Source of the DNA: Bacteroides sp. 43_108
GTDB lineage: Bacteria > Bacteroidota > Bacteroidia > Bacteroidales > Bacteroidaceae
Length of the DNA: 58,350 nucleotides
Direction of reading: 5' to 3'
NCBI GenBank assembly: GCA_001915545.1
Contig: MNQS01000115.1
Span: forward strand, 1 to 58,350
The notes below the pieces were generated by a model. It searched no databases. It saw only the letters and a list, made by a program, of their open reading frames with translations, and was not told the origin of the DNA. This document shows positions 1 to 9,000 of this stretch, piece by piece. The first letter of the stretch is position 1. Every line of letters begins with the position of its first letter. The position numbers and the translations under genes are program-made.

Positions 1-72
1 ATCAACGCCAGACCGAGGGAAAAACTCAATTTCTTGACACCGGCTGAGGTCTTTTTCAAAAAGATTTCGTAA
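1..72 (+). mobile_element. IS30-family transposase, C-terminal end (partial)
   Basis: The frame is open from base 1 and stops at TAA 70-72. The last residues include NARPREKLNFLTPAEVFF, which I recognise as the usual end of Bacteroidota IS30/IS4351-type transposases (the Arg-rich stretch and the 'LTPAEVF' ending). The rest of the gene lies outside the window, so I cannot say whether the element is intact. The following bases up to about 115 are probably the non-coding end of the IS; I could not place its terminal inverted repeat. Confidence 0.7.
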
Positions 73-162
73 TGTTGCACTTGCTGGTTGACTCTGCCAG
101 CTGCTGTATATATGAGTCGGGATAAAAATATCGCCAAATATGTTTTTTTATATGAAAAATTC

Positions 163-170
163 TAACTTTG
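163..170 (+). promoter_or_regulatory. cysS promoter, Bacteroidota -7 box
   Basis: TAACTTTG matches the Bacteroidota -7 consensus TAnnTTTG and lies about 70 bases before the cysS start. No clear TTTG -33 box is visible upstream; the region is a T-rich run. Confidence 0.55.
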
Positions 171-237
171 TGGCGTATAAGTAGATTTTTATTGTAGTTC
201 GGGCAGATATTTCTGCTTTTTGTTTATTTATAGATAT

Positions 238-1728
238 ATGATGGAACAGAAATTTACGATTTATAATACCCGCAGCAGAAAGAAAGAGGTGTTTGAGCCG
301 ATTCATCCACCTTTTGTGGGCATGTACGTGTGTGGACCTACTGTCTATGGTGATGCTCATCTTGGACACGCGCGTCCGGCAATTACATTTGATATATTAT
401 TCCGTTATTTGAGGCATCTAGGATATAAGGTGCGTTATGTGCGCAATATCACTGATGTTGGTCATCTGGAACATGATGCAGACGACGGTGAAGACAAGAT
501 TGCAAAGAAAGCTCGTGTGGAGAGTCTTGAACCTATGGAGGTCGCTCAATATTATACCAACAGATTCCATGATGCAATGGCCAAGCTTAACGTGCTTCCT
601 CCAAGCATTGAGCCGCACGCGACAGGACATATAATTGAGCAGGAAGAACTTGTTAAGGAGATTTTGGACAACGGATATGCTTATGAAAGCAACGGGTCGG
701 TTTATTTCGATGTAGAGAAATATAACAAGTCGCATCATTACGGTGTTCTTTCTGGACGTAATCTGGACGATATAATAAACAATTCGCGCGAACTCGCAGG
801 AGTAGGAGAAAAAAAGAATCAGGCCGATTTTGCTTTGTGGAAAAAAGCTCAGCCTGAGCATATCATGAGATGGCCGTCGCCTTGGAGTGACGGTTTTCCT
901 GGATGGCACTGCGAATGTACAGCCATGGGCAGAAAGTATCTGGGCAAGCATTTTGATATACACGGTGGAGGCATGGACCTCGTATTCCCTCACCACGAAT
1001 GTGAAATAGCACAGGCTGTTGCCAGCCAGGGCGATGAGATGGTTCATTACTGGATGCATAACAATATGATTACCATCAACGGACAGAAGATGGGTAAGAG
1101 TTTGGGCAACTTCATTACTTTGCCTCAATTCTTCAGTGGTGAACATGAGTCTTTGGAACAGGCCTACACACCTATGACTATAAGATTCTTTATTCTTCAG
1201 GCTCATTACAGGTCTACAGTTGATTTCAGCAATGATGCATTAAAGGCGAGCGAGAAAGGACTTGAAAGACTCTTGGATGGCTATCATGCGATAGAGAGAA
1301 TGCAGACTTCGGCAAACGGCACAATCGGCATGGATTATGTTGACGGCCTGAAGGCGAAGTGCTATGATGCATTGAATGACGATATGAATACTCCTGTAGT
1401 AATAAGCCACCTTTTTGATGCTTGCAGGGTTATCAACTCGGTTGTAGACAAGAAGGAAACGATAACTGCTGAAGCTGCATCAGGATTGAAAGATGTGTTC
1501 AAACTTTTTGCTTTTGAGCTTTTAGGACTCGAGGAAACGGATAACAACAATAATCCAGCAAGGGAAGAAGCTTTTGGACAGGTCGTAGATCTGATATTGG
1601 AGCAGAGACGTAAAGCCAAAGAAAATAAGGATTGGGCAACGTCCGATCTGATTCGTGATAAACTTGCATCTTTCGGCTTTGAGGTTAAAGATACGAAAGA
1701 CGGTTCAACATGGAAACTTAACAAGTAG
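238..1728 (+). CDS. cysS: Cysteinyl-tRNA synthetase
   Basis: Class I aminoacyl-tRNA synthetase that charges tRNA-Cys with cysteine in the cytoplasm. The catalytic Rossmann domain begins with [19 protein letters not shown], which holds the first zinc-ligand Cys and the HIGH-type motif (HLGH). WHCECTAMG and HHECE supply the other zinc ligands, and KMGKS is the KMSKS loop. The anticodon-binding helical domain fills the last third. Length (about 496 aa) is normal for the family. Two adjacent ATG codons (238 and 241) both suit the conserved start EQKFTIYNT; an extension to 220 has no support. It is a single gene with its own promoter and terminator. Confidence 0.96.
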   Translation: MMEQKFTIYNTRSRKKEVFEPIHPPFVGMYVCGPTVYGDAHLGHARPAITFDILFRYLRHLGYKVRYVRNITDVGHLEHDADDGEDKIAKKARVESLEPMEVAQYYTNRFHDAMAKLNVLPPSIEPHATGHIIEQEELVKEILDNGYAYESNGSVYFDVEKYNKSHHYGVLSGRNLDDIINNSRELAGVGEKKNQADFALWKKAQPEHIMRWPSPWSDGFPGWHCECTAMGRKYLGKHFDIHGGGMDLVFPHHECEIAQAVASQGDEMVHYWMHNNMITINGQKMGKSLGNFITLPQFFSGEHESLEQAYTPMTIRFFILQAHYRSTVDFSNDALKASEKGLERLLDGYHAIERMQTSANGTIGMDYVDGLKAKCYDALNDDMNTPVVISHLFDACRVINSVVDKKETITAEAASGLKDVFKLFAFELLGLEETDNNNNPAREEAFGQVVDLILEQRRKAKENKDWATSDLIRDKLASFGFEVKDTKDGSTWKLNK

Positions 1729-1737
1729 AATTGCTGT

Positions 1738-1797
1738 AGCCGGGCATGGCTTGTTCATGCGTATTATTCATGAAGCGTATGCCCGGCTTTTGCTTTT
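1738..1797 (+). terminator. Intrinsic terminator after cysS
   Basis: AGCCGGGCAT (1738-1747) pairs with ATGCCCGGCT (1779-1788). A T-rich run (TTTTGCTTTTT) follows. Confidence 0.8.
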
Positions 1798-1800
1798 TAA

Positions 1801-1808
1801 TATCTTTG
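1801..1808 (+). promoter_or_regulatory. Promoter -7 box for the small membrane protein gene
   Basis: TATCTTTG fits TAnnTTTG and lies 50 bases before the ATG at 1858, just after the cysS terminator. Confidence 0.55.
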
Positions 1809-1857
1809 TGGCTTTGGTCTTCTCATTGGAGTATTAATCAAATATTTAAACATTATT

Positions 1858-2052
1858 ATGTGGAATATCAATAAGACAATAATGATACTTTCGCTCGTCT
1901 TCGTGACGGTTTGTCTGTGTGCGAGCGTTTGGATGAGCTACGTTTTGCGCGATGCGGTTTCGTATGTGATGACAGCCGTATTTCTTGTGGCTTGCGTATG
2001 GCTTGTATACTGTCTGATAAGCATGAAAAATCAGAACGGCGACAATCGTTGA
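1858..2052 (+). CDS. Small two-helix membrane protein, unknown function
   Basis: Predicted 64-residue protein. Residues about 8-28 (IMILSLVFVTVCLCASVW) and 36-54 (SYVMTAVFLVACVWLVYCL) are hydrophobic and long enough to cross the membrane. A short charged tail (KNQNGDNR) follows. I do not recognise the family. A Bacteroidota-type promoter and an ATG start support it as a real gene. It stands alone between cysS and the etf cassette, so context gives no function. Confidence 0.6.
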   Translation: MWNINKTIMILSLVFVTVCLCASVWMSYVLRDAVSYVMTAVFLVACVWLVYCLISMKNQNGDNR

Positions 2053-2171
2053 GGATTGAAGTTGTGGAGCGTATAAGAGGTGCTGTAAATATGAGCCGAT
2101 AACCTTTGCTCATAATTCTGATTTGTGAGCATAATTTATGCGCTCTTTATTGTTGAAAAGAATAAAATCTG

Positions 2172-2179
2172 TATCTTTG
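2172..2179 (+). promoter_or_regulatory. Promoter -7 box for the etfB-etfA-acd cassette
   Basis: TATCTTTG, matching TAnnTTTG, lies 79 bases before the etfB ATG. A TTG at 2153-2155 is closer than the usual -33 spacing, so the -33 element is uncertain. Confidence 0.55.
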
Positions 2180-2257
2180 TTAGCCTGATATGCGTTGTGG
2201 TGCGCAACGTATATGTTTATTATATGCATTAATATACATTTCTATATATTTATTGAT

Positions 2258-3130
2258 ATGAGTTTGAAAATCATTGTACTAGCTAAGCAGGTTCCAGATA
2301 CACGCAATGTGGGGCCCGATGCTATGACTCCAGAAGGAACGGTCAATCGTGCCGCTTTGCCTGCTGTGTTTAATCCGGAAGACCTGAACGCTTTGGAACA
2401 GGCTTTGAGACTGAAGGATGCCAATCCAGGTTCTACCATTACAATGCTGACTATGGGACTCCCTAAGGCCGCAGAGGTGCTTAAGGAAGGTTTGTTCAGA
2501 GGTGCTGATGAAGGCTGTCTGCTTACCGATAGGGCATTGGGAGGTGCAGATACTTTGGCAACAAGTTATTCTTTGGCTCAGGCTATAAAGAAAATCGGAG
2601 ATTACGACATTATTCTCTGTGGTCGCCAGGCTATTGATGGTGACACTGCTCAGGTTGGCCCGCAGGTGGCTGAGAAACTTGGACTTACACAGATTACTTA
2701 TGCAGAAGAAATTCTTGATTGCACAAAAGATAAGATTGTTGTTAAGCGCCATATAGACGGTGGTGTGGAGACTGTCGAAGGTCCTATGCCGATTGTGGTT
2801 ACAGTCAATGGAAGTGCCGCTCCGTGCAGAAGCAGAAATGCAAAGCTCCTTATGAAATATAAGAAGGCTATGACAACTGTTGAAATCGCTTCTTTGTCTG
2901 AGGAAGATAAAGCTTTCTACGAAAAGCGTCCTTATCTGTCAATCAAATCATGGGGCGCTGCTGATATAGACGCAGATCCAGCTCAGATCGGTAAGGCTGG
3001 ATCACCGACAAATGTCAAAGCTGTAAAGAGCATCGTCTTCAAGGCTAAAGAGAATAAGACACTGACTTCCAGCGATGCAGACGTTGAGAGTCTAATTGTT
3101 GAACTGTTGGAAAACAACACTATAGGATAA
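2258..3130 (+). CDS. etfB: Electron transfer flavoprotein, beta subunit
   Basis: Small ETF subunit, which binds AMP (or FAD in bifurcating types) and, with EtfA, carries electrons from acyl-CoA dehydrogenases. The chain starts MSLKIIVLAKQVPDT, the typical EtfB N-terminus. The family signature GRQAIDGDTAQVGP is at about residues 122-135. The ATG at 2258 gives 290 aa, the usual size; an in-frame extension to 2195 only adds an unrelated hydrophobic stretch. etfA follows after 68 bases and an acyl-CoA dehydrogenase after that, so the three probably form one operon. Confidence 0.93.
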   Translation: MSLKIIVLAKQVPDTRNVGPDAMTPEGTVNRAALPAVFNPEDLNALEQALRLKDANPGSTITMLTMGLPKAAEVLKEGLFRGADEGCLLTDRALGGADTLATSYSLAQAIKKIGDYDIILCGRQAIDGDTAQVGPQVAEKLGLTQITYAEEILDCTKDKIVVKRHIDGGVETVEGPMPIVVTVNGSAAPCRSRNAKLLMKYKKAMTTVEIASLSEEDKAFYEKRPYLSIKSWGAADIDADPAQIGKAGSPTNVKAVKSIVFKAKENKTLTSSDADVESLIVELLENNTIG

Positions 3131-3198
3131 GTCCTGCAGGTACGTCAACTGTATTTATTGATTGTAAATTCAACTGTAGACTTTAAAACGAAAAGATT

Positions 3199-4236
3199 AT
3201 GAACAACGTATTTGTATATTGTGAACTAGAAGGAGCTCACGTTGCTGATGTCAGCCTTGAACTTTTGACAAAAGGCCGTAAGCTTGCAAACGAACTCGGC
3301 GTTCAGCTTGAGTGTGTTTGTGTAGGATATAAACTCGATGGCGTAGAGAAGCAGGTTATGCCTTATGGTGTGGATAAGGTTCATGTGTTCGATGCAGAAG
3401 GCTTGTTCCCATACACATCTCTCCCTCATACTTCAGCTGTCGTTAACCTCTTTAAGGAAGAAAAACCTCAGATCTGTCTTTTGGGTGCAACTGTAATCGG
3501 TCGTGACTTGGGACCACGCGTATCTTCTGCGCTTCACTCTGGTCTGACTGCAGACTGTACTCAGCTGGAAATCGGAGATTTTGATATGAAGGTCAAGGTG
3601 GGTGACGAATTTGTGAACAAACACTATGAGCGTCAGCTTTATCAGATTCGTCCTGCATTCGGCGGTTCAATCATAGCTACTATCGTAAATCCGGATCACC
3701 GTCCACAGATGGCTACAGTAAGAGACGGTGTGATGAAGAAAGAAATTCTTGATGAGAACTATAAAGGTGAAGTCATAAAGCATGATGTGGCTAAATATGT
3801 GCCTGAGACAGATTATGTTGTAAAGGTTCTTGAGCGTCATGTAGAAGCTTCTAAGAATAACCTTAAGGGAGCAAACATTGTTATTGCCGGTGGTTATGGC
3901 GTTGGTTCTAAAGAAGGATTTGATCTTCTCTTTGAGTTTGCCAAGGAAATACATGCAGAGGTAGGTGCAAGCCGTGCTGCTGTTGATGCAGGATGGATTT
4001 CACATGACCGTCAGATTGGTCAGACTGGTGTAACAGTACGTCCAAAGGTTTATATTGCTTGTGGTATTTCTGGTGCAATTCAGCATATTTCAGGAATGAA
4101 GGACAGTGGTATTATAATCTCAATAAACAGCGATCCTAATGCTCCTATCAATCAGATAGCCGACTATATCATTACCGGAACTGTTGAAGAGGTTATACCG
4201 AAGATGATCAAATATTATAAGAAGAACAGCAAATAA
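3199..4236 (+). CDS. etfA: Electron transfer flavoprotein, alpha subunit
   Basis: Large ETF subunit and FAD carrier. The N-terminal half has the EtfA/B-type alpha/beta fold. The C-terminal FAD domain contains GGYGVGSKEGFDLLFEFA, then VGASRAAVDAGW and the family signature VRPKVYIACGISGAIQHISG, with INSDPNAPI near the end. Length 345 aa is normal. It lies between etfB and the acyl-CoA dehydrogenase, its likely electron donor or acceptor. Whether the complex bifurcates electrons cannot be decided by eye. Confidence 0.94.
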   Translation: MNNVFVYCELEGAHVADVSLELLTKGRKLANELGVQLECVCVGYKLDGVEKQVMPYGVDKVHVFDAEGLFPYTSLPHTSAVVNLFKEEKPQICLLGATVIGRDLGPRVSSALHSGLTADCTQLEIGDFDMKVKVGDEFVNKHYERQLYQIRPAFGGSIIATIVNPDHRPQMATVRDGVMKKEILDENYKGEVIKHDVAKYVPETDYVVKVLERHVEASKNNLKGANIVIAGGYGVGSKEGFDLLFEFAKEIHAEVGASRAAVDAGWISHDRQIGQTGVTVRPKVYIACGISGAIQHISGMKDSGIIISINSDPNAPINQIADYIITGTVEEVIPKMIKYYKKNSK

Positions 4237-4315
4237 AATATGCGTATGATCATGCACACTGCTGGTGTATGTGGACATGCGATGAACTCATAATTTAATT
4301 AATAAAAAGATATTT

Positions 4316-6034
4316 ATGGCCAATTCATATATAGACGTTCCTGAAATCAGATTTCACATGCAGAATGATCTGATGAAACGTATCGTAGAACTGAAGGAAC
4401 GCAACTTTGCGGATAAGGACCATTACGACTATGCTCCTCAGGATTTTGAGGATGCGATGGATTCGTATGACAAGACTTTGGAAATTGTAGGCGATATCGT
4501 GGCCAATGTCATTGCTCCTAATGCAGAAGATGTTGATGCTGAAGGCCCTCACTGCGAGAACGGAAGGGTGCGTTATGCCAGCAAAACTTATGAGAACCTT
4601 GATGCAATGGTCAAGGCTGGTATGAACGGTATGACTATGCCTCGCAGATATGACGGACTTAATTTGCCTATAACAGTTTATACTGCTGCAAATGAAATCG
4701 TGTCTGCAGGTGATGCCGGATTCGAAAATATTTGGTCTTTGCAGGACTGTATAGAAACTCTCTACGAGTTCGGCGATGAAGATCAGAGAAAACGTTTCAT
4801 CCCGCGTGTATGTGCTGGAGAAACAATGTCAATGGACCTTACTGAGCCTGATGCCGGTTCTGACCTTCAGTCGGTTATGCTTAAGGCAACGTATTCAGAA
4901 AAGGACGGATGCTGGTTGCTTAACGGCGTTAAGCGATTCATTACAAACGGTGATTCTGATATCCATCTCGTTCTTGCTCGTTCAGAAGAGGGCACACACG
5001 ACGGTCGCGGATTGTCAATGTTCATCTATGACAAGCGTCAGGGTGGTGTAAATGTTCGCCGTATCGAAAATAAGTTGGGTATACACGGAAGCCCAACATG
5101 CGAACTCGTGTATAAGAATGCTCATGCAGAACTTTGCGGAGATCGCAAGCTTGGTCTTATTAAGTATGTCATGGCTCTTATGAACGGTGCTCGTCTTGGT
5201 ATCGCTGCTCAGTCTGTCGGTATCGAACAGGCCGCTTATGATGAGGCATTGGCTTATGCTAAGGACAGAAAACAGTTCGGTAAGGAAATCATAAACTTCC
5301 CGGCTGTATATGATATGCTTTCTGTAATGAAGGCTAAATTGGATGCAGGTCGTGCTCTTCTTTACCAGACTGCAAGATATGTTGATATATATAAGGCTCT
5401 TGATGACATAGCACGTGAGCGCAAGCTTACTCCTGAAGAGCGTCAGGAACAGAAGAGATATTCAAAGCTGGCAGATTCGTTCACTCCACTTGCAAAAGGT
5501 ATGAACTCTGAGTTTGCAAACCAGAATGCTTATGACTGTATACAGATTCACGGTGGATCTGGTTTCATGCTTGAATATAAGTGTCAGCAGCTTTATCGCG
5601 ATGCACGTATTACAAGTATATATGAGGGTACAACTCAGCTTCAGACTGTTGCTGCAATACGTTATGTTACAAATGGTACTTATATGAACACCATAAAGGA
5701 GTTTGAGGCTGTACCAGTAGCAGAGGAGTATGAGTCGTATATGAAGCGTCTTAAGGAGATGGCTTCAAAGCTTGAAGCTAGCACTAATTATGTTAAAGAA
5801 GCTGGCGATCAGGAACTTCTTGATTTCTGTGCACGCAAACTTTATGAAATGACTGCATTTACAATTATGGGTCATCTGCTTTTGCAGGATACACAGAAAG
5901 CTCCAGAGCTCTTTGCAAAGAGTCTTAATGTCTTTGTGAATTACGCAGAATCAGAGGTTGAGAAGCATTTCAACTATATCAGAAAGATGGATGCTGGACA
6001 GCTTGCAAACTATAGACAGGCATCTGTTGACTGA
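4316..6034 (+). CDS. Acyl-CoA dehydrogenase, long form with extra C-terminal domain
   Basis: FAD enzyme that oxidises an acyl-CoA to the 2-enoyl-CoA, passing electrons to the ETF encoded just upstream. Visible motifs are LTEPDAGSDLQS (about residues 173-184, FAD/substrate region), RKQFGKEIINFPAVY (about 320) and YRDARITSIYEGTTQLQ (about 440), whose Glu in IYEGT is in the place of the catalytic base. At 572 aa it is longer than the 380-aa classical enzymes; the last ~120 residues form the extra helical domain of the AcdA/DmdC-like group. Substrate chain length cannot be told. The promoter is probably shared with etfBA. Confidence 0.9.
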   Translation: MANSYIDVPEIRFHMQNDLMKRIVELKERNFADKDHYDYAPQDFEDAMDSYDKTLEIVGDIVANVIAPNAEDVDAEGPHCENGRVRYASKTYENLDAMVKAGMNGMTMPRRYDGLNLPITVYTAANEIVSAGDAGFENIWSLQDCIETLYEFGDEDQRKRFIPRVCAGETMSMDLTEPDAGSDLQSVMLKATYSEKDGCWLLNGVKRFITNGDSDIHLVLARSEEGTHDGRGLSMFIYDKRQGGVNVRRIENKLGIHGSPTCELVYKNAHAELCGDRKLGLIKYVMALMNGARLGIAAQSVGIEQAAYDEALAYAKDRKQFGKEIINFPAVYDMLSVMKAKLDAGRALLYQTARYVDIYKALDDIARERKLTPEERQEQKRYSKLADSFTPLAKGMNSEFANQNAYDCIQIHGGSGFMLEYKCQQLYRDARITSIYEGTTQLQTVAAIRYVTNGTYMNTIKEFEAVPVAEEYESYMKRLKEMASKLEASTNYVKEAGDQELLDFCARKLYEMTAFTIMGHLLLQDTQKAPELFAKSLNVFVNYAESEVEKHFNYIRKMDAGQLANYRQASVD

Positions 6035-6080
6035 TTGAATATATTCCGGTTTTCTGCTATTACCGGTAATGCTTAGGTGA

Positions 6081-6112
6081 GGGACATGCATTTACTTGCA
6101 TGTCCCCTTTTT
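6081..6112 (+). terminator. Terminator of the etf-acd operon
   Basis: GGGACATGCA (6081-6090) pairs with TGCATGTCCC (6097-6106), a 6-base loop apart, followed by CTTTTTG. Confidence 0.85.
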
Positions 6113-6222
6113 GTTGTTTAACCACCTGCAGATAATGTCTTTTACTGTTGGCATTCAAACGATTGAAGAACTTTATATCGTATTTTATTGCAATAAAAAT
6201 GTAAATTGTCAAATAAAAAATA

Positions 6223-6252
6223 TTGTGTTCTTGGTTTGAATATCTATATTTG
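6223..6252 (+). promoter_or_regulatory. Promoter of the rhamnogalacturonan lyase gene
   Basis: TTG (6223-6225), a 19-base gap and TATATTTG (6245-6252) match the Bacteroidota promoter layout. The start codon is 88 bases downstream of the -7 box, which leaves a leader of about 75 bases. Confidence 0.6.
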
Positions 6253-6340
6253 TGTGTACACTTCTTTAATTTATAAACCTTAACGAATCTTAATCTACAG
6301 ATTGATAGAAATCTTATTAATAAAAAACATCTATAACTTT

Positions 6341-8764
6341 ATGGGAAAATATCCTTTGAACCTTATTCTTGGAGCTATGGGGCTGTTGTCAACTGTAAAT
6401 CTGGCAGCACAGCCTCAATATGATTACAGCAATATGCAACGTGAAAAACTCGATCGTGGCGTTGTGGCTGTTAAAAGTGGAAATAGCGTTTTTGTAAGTT
6501 GGAGATTCTTTGACACTGATCCGGAAGACACTCAATTTGAGGTTTGGAGAAACGGAATCAAAAAAGCTTCCTCTGTACGTACTTCGTCTAACTATCGTGA
6601 TTCGTCAGGTTCTGCCGGTGACGAATATTTTGTTGTGGCTAAACGTGGCAATGGTGAAGGAATGGATACTTCTAAAGTTGTAAAAGCATGGTCTGATGTA
6701 TATATGACTGTTGATATTGACAGACCAGCTTTAGTGAAAATGAATGGCTCTGAAGTAACTTATTCTCCGAATGATTGTAGTGTTGGCGATGTGGATGCAG
6801 ACGGTGAATATGAAATAATTCTTAAATGGGAACCGTCTAATTCTCAAGACAACTCAAAGGGTGGAAAGACGGCAAATGTTTATTTCGATTGCTATAAGCT
6901 TGATGGAACTAAGTTGTGGCGAATAGATATGGGACAAAACATTCGTGCCGGTGCTCATTATACACAGTTTATGGTGTATGATCTTGATGGAGACGGTATG
7001 GCTGAAATGGCTTGCAAAACAGCCCCTGGAACTGTTGATGGAAAGGGACATTACGTAAGCGAGGCAGGAGTTACTGAAGATATAAGAACTGTTGATAATT
7101 CAAGAGCTTATGCCAACTCCGGTGGTTGGATTCTTAACGGGCCTGAATTTCTTACTGTGTTCAGTGGTAAGACAGGTGAAGCTCTGACAACAATCGATTA
7201 TTATCCTTCAAGAGGTATCACAACAAATGATCCTTCGTCATCAGCTCTCGATCAGATATGGGGCGATAACTATGGTAATAGATGCGACCGTTATTTGGCG
7301 TGTGTTGCATACCTTGACGGAAAGAAACCTAGTTTGGTTATGTGCCGTGGATATTATACAAGGGCATATCTTGTAGCTTATGATTTTGATGGAAAACAGT
7401 TGGTAGAACGCTGGAAGTACAACAGTATAAAGTCTGGCTCAAACGAACTTTATGGTCAAGGCAACCATAATCTTTCTGTTGCAGATGTGGATGGCGACGG
7501 ATGTGATGAAATTATATATGGTTCCGCTGCTTTGGATCATGATGGCACATTCCTTCATAGTACAAGACGCGGACATGGTGATGCTATACATGTAGGCGAT
7601 CTTGATCCTGACAGACCAGGTTTGGAAATTTTCCAGGTGCATGAATCTTCACCTTACGGATTCACTTTGCGTGATGCACGTACGGGAGAGATTCTAGTCG
7701 AAAAATCAGCTTCTGGTGATACTGGACGTGGCGTAGCCGCTGATGTTTCTGCTGTTACTCGCGGTGCTGAAATGTGGAGCTCTGCAAATGACGATGTTTA
7801 TTCTGTTAATGGTGATGTAGCAGGTCAAGGCAAGCCTTCATGCAATTTCCGTATTTTCTGGGATGGCGATGTTCTGGAAGAAGTGCTTGATGGCACAAAG
7901 TTGGATAAGTATGGAAGCGGAAGACTGATGACTTTCTATAATTATGGTGCTTCTACAGCTTGCAATGGCACGAAGAATACACCTTGTCTTCAGGCTGATA
8001 TCTTAGGCGATTGGCGTGAAGAGGTTATTTTGTATAACTCAGATTGTACAAAACTTAATATCTTTACAACAACAACACCTACAGAGTACCGTGTCCCAAC
8101 ACTCATGCAGGATCATATATACAGAATGGGCGTTGTTTGGCAGAATGTAGCATACAATCAGCCACCGCATCTTGGATATTACCTGCCAGATTCAGTTAAA
8201 GCTGCTATATATCATGTCGGTGGTCCTTTGGAACAGCAGGCTGTTGTCGGTGATTCTATAGAAGAAATAAGATTCAAAATGAAAGGTGGTACTGCTGTAG
8301 CCCTGTATTCTAGAGGTTTGCCTACAGGAGTAACGATAAAGAAAGACACTAAAGATGAATTGGGATTGACTTACGTCGTAAGTGGAGTACCAAAGGTTGC
8401 GAAGTCTTGTGATTTTGAAGTCTATTCATCTGGTGGAGCAGAATCGGCAAGTGTGTTTGGACGTATTGATGTATCTGTAAGCGATGGTATCGGTGCTGTA
8501 GAATCAAGTGACGATGAATGGATTTCTCTGTCTTCTACTTATTTTGATAATAGTATAAGTATGGAACTTAATATGTCAAATAGCGATAAGATTACAGTCT
8601 CTTTGTTTGCTTCTTCTGGAAGTAAAGTTGCAGAGAAATCATTTGGTGCTTCTTGCGGAGAAGGTTGTGTCATGAATGGTCTGGAAGGTCTTTCTTCTGG
8701 CATGTATATCCTGCGTGCAGATAATGGATCAGAAGTACGTACTTTCAAGGTTGTAAAGAAATGA
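6341..8764 (+). CDS. Secreted rhamnogalacturonan lyase (polysaccharide lyase family 11) with C-terminal sorting domain
   Basis: Likely cleaves the rhamnogalacturonan-I backbone of pectin outside the cell. The ATG at 6341 gives 807 aa with a signal peptide (hydrophobic LNLILGAMGLLSTV, then LAAQ). The mature protein opens with YDYSNMQREKLDRGVVA, the PL11 start. A propeller of Asp-rich repeats follows (VGDVDADGEYEI, YDLDGDGMAEMA, VADVDGDGCDEI), as in the Ca-binding loops of YesW-like lyases. After a putative-Ig-like segment (about 630-720) the tail has YILRADNGSEVRTFKVVKK, the pattern of type IX secretion C-terminal domains. The type IX machinery genes follow directly. Confidence 0.87.
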   Translation: MGKYPLNLILGAMGLLSTVNLAAQPQYDYSNMQREKLDRGVVAVKSGNSVFVSWRFFDTDPEDTQFEVWRNGIKKASSVRTSSNYRDSSGSAGDEYFVVAKRGNGEGMDTSKVVKAWSDVYMTVDIDRPALVKMNGSEVTYSPNDCSVGDVDADGEYEIILKWEPSNSQDNSKGGKTANVYFDCYKLDGTKLWRIDMGQNIRAGAHYTQFMVYDLDGDGMAEMACKTAPGTVDGKGHYVSEAGVTEDIRTVDNSRAYANSGGWILNGPEFLTVFSGKTGEALTTIDYYPSRGITTNDPSSSALDQIWGDNYGNRCDRYLACVAYLDGKKPSLVMCRGYYTRAYLVAYDFDGKQLVERWKYNSIKSGSNELYGQGNHNLSVADVDGDGCDEIIYGSAALDHDGTFLHSTRRGHGDAIHVGDLDPDRPGLEIFQVHESSPYGFTLRDARTGEILVEKSASGDTGRGVAADVSAVTRGAEMWSSANDDVYSVNGDVAGQGKPSCNFRIFWDGDVLEEVLDGTKLDKYGSGRLMTFYNYGASTACNGTKNTPCLQADILGDWREEVILYNSDCTKLNIFTTTTPTEYRVPTLMQDHIYRMGVVWQNVAYNQPPHLGYYLPDSVKAAIYHVGGPLEQQAVVGDSIEEIRFKMKGGTAVALYSRGLPTGVTIKKDTKDELGLTYVVSGVPKVAKSCDFEVYSSGGAESASVFGRIDVSVSDGIGAVESSDDEWISLSSTYFDNSISMELNMSNSDKITVSLFASSGSKVAEKSFGASCGEGCVMNGLEGLSSGMYILRADNGSEVRTFKVVKK

Positions 8765-8811
8765 TAGTCTTATTGAATCTATAAGGATAATATTTCATAT
8801 TTTCAGCTATG

Positions 8812-8847
8812 CTTTGCCGGACAGACTTATGTGTCTGTTCGGCAAAG
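8812..8847 (+). terminator. Hairpin terminator after the lyase gene
   Basis: CTTTGCCGGACAGAC (8812-8826) pairs with GTCTGTTCGGCAAAG (8833-8847) with one G-T pair and a 6-base loop. The following T stretch is weak (TTTGTTTAT). Confidence 0.75.
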
Positions 8848-8867
8848 TTTGTTTATGAATGTCTGTT

Positions 8868-8900
8868 TTTGTTGTATTCGGCTTTTTATGTTTATATTTG
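8868..8900 (+). promoter_or_regulatory. Promoter of the sprF-gldKLMN operon
   Basis: TTTG (8868-8871), 21 bases, then TATATTTG (8893-8900) give a good Bacteroidota promoter. It lies about 100 bases before sprF and after the lyase terminator, so the secretion operon is probably transcribed on its own. Confidence 0.65.
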
Positions 8901-9000
8901 TATCCAAAACTGAAACTAGAAAATCTTTTTTAGGCTTCTGTTTTAGAGTTTAGACGTTGGAAACACAATAAAAAACGGCAAAAATCGTTTTATATTCATA

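Noticed and set aside
418..1206. Long open frame opposite cysS on the minus strand
   Set aside because: It is the antisense of a certain gene, has no recognisable domain, and its composition reflects the cysS codons.
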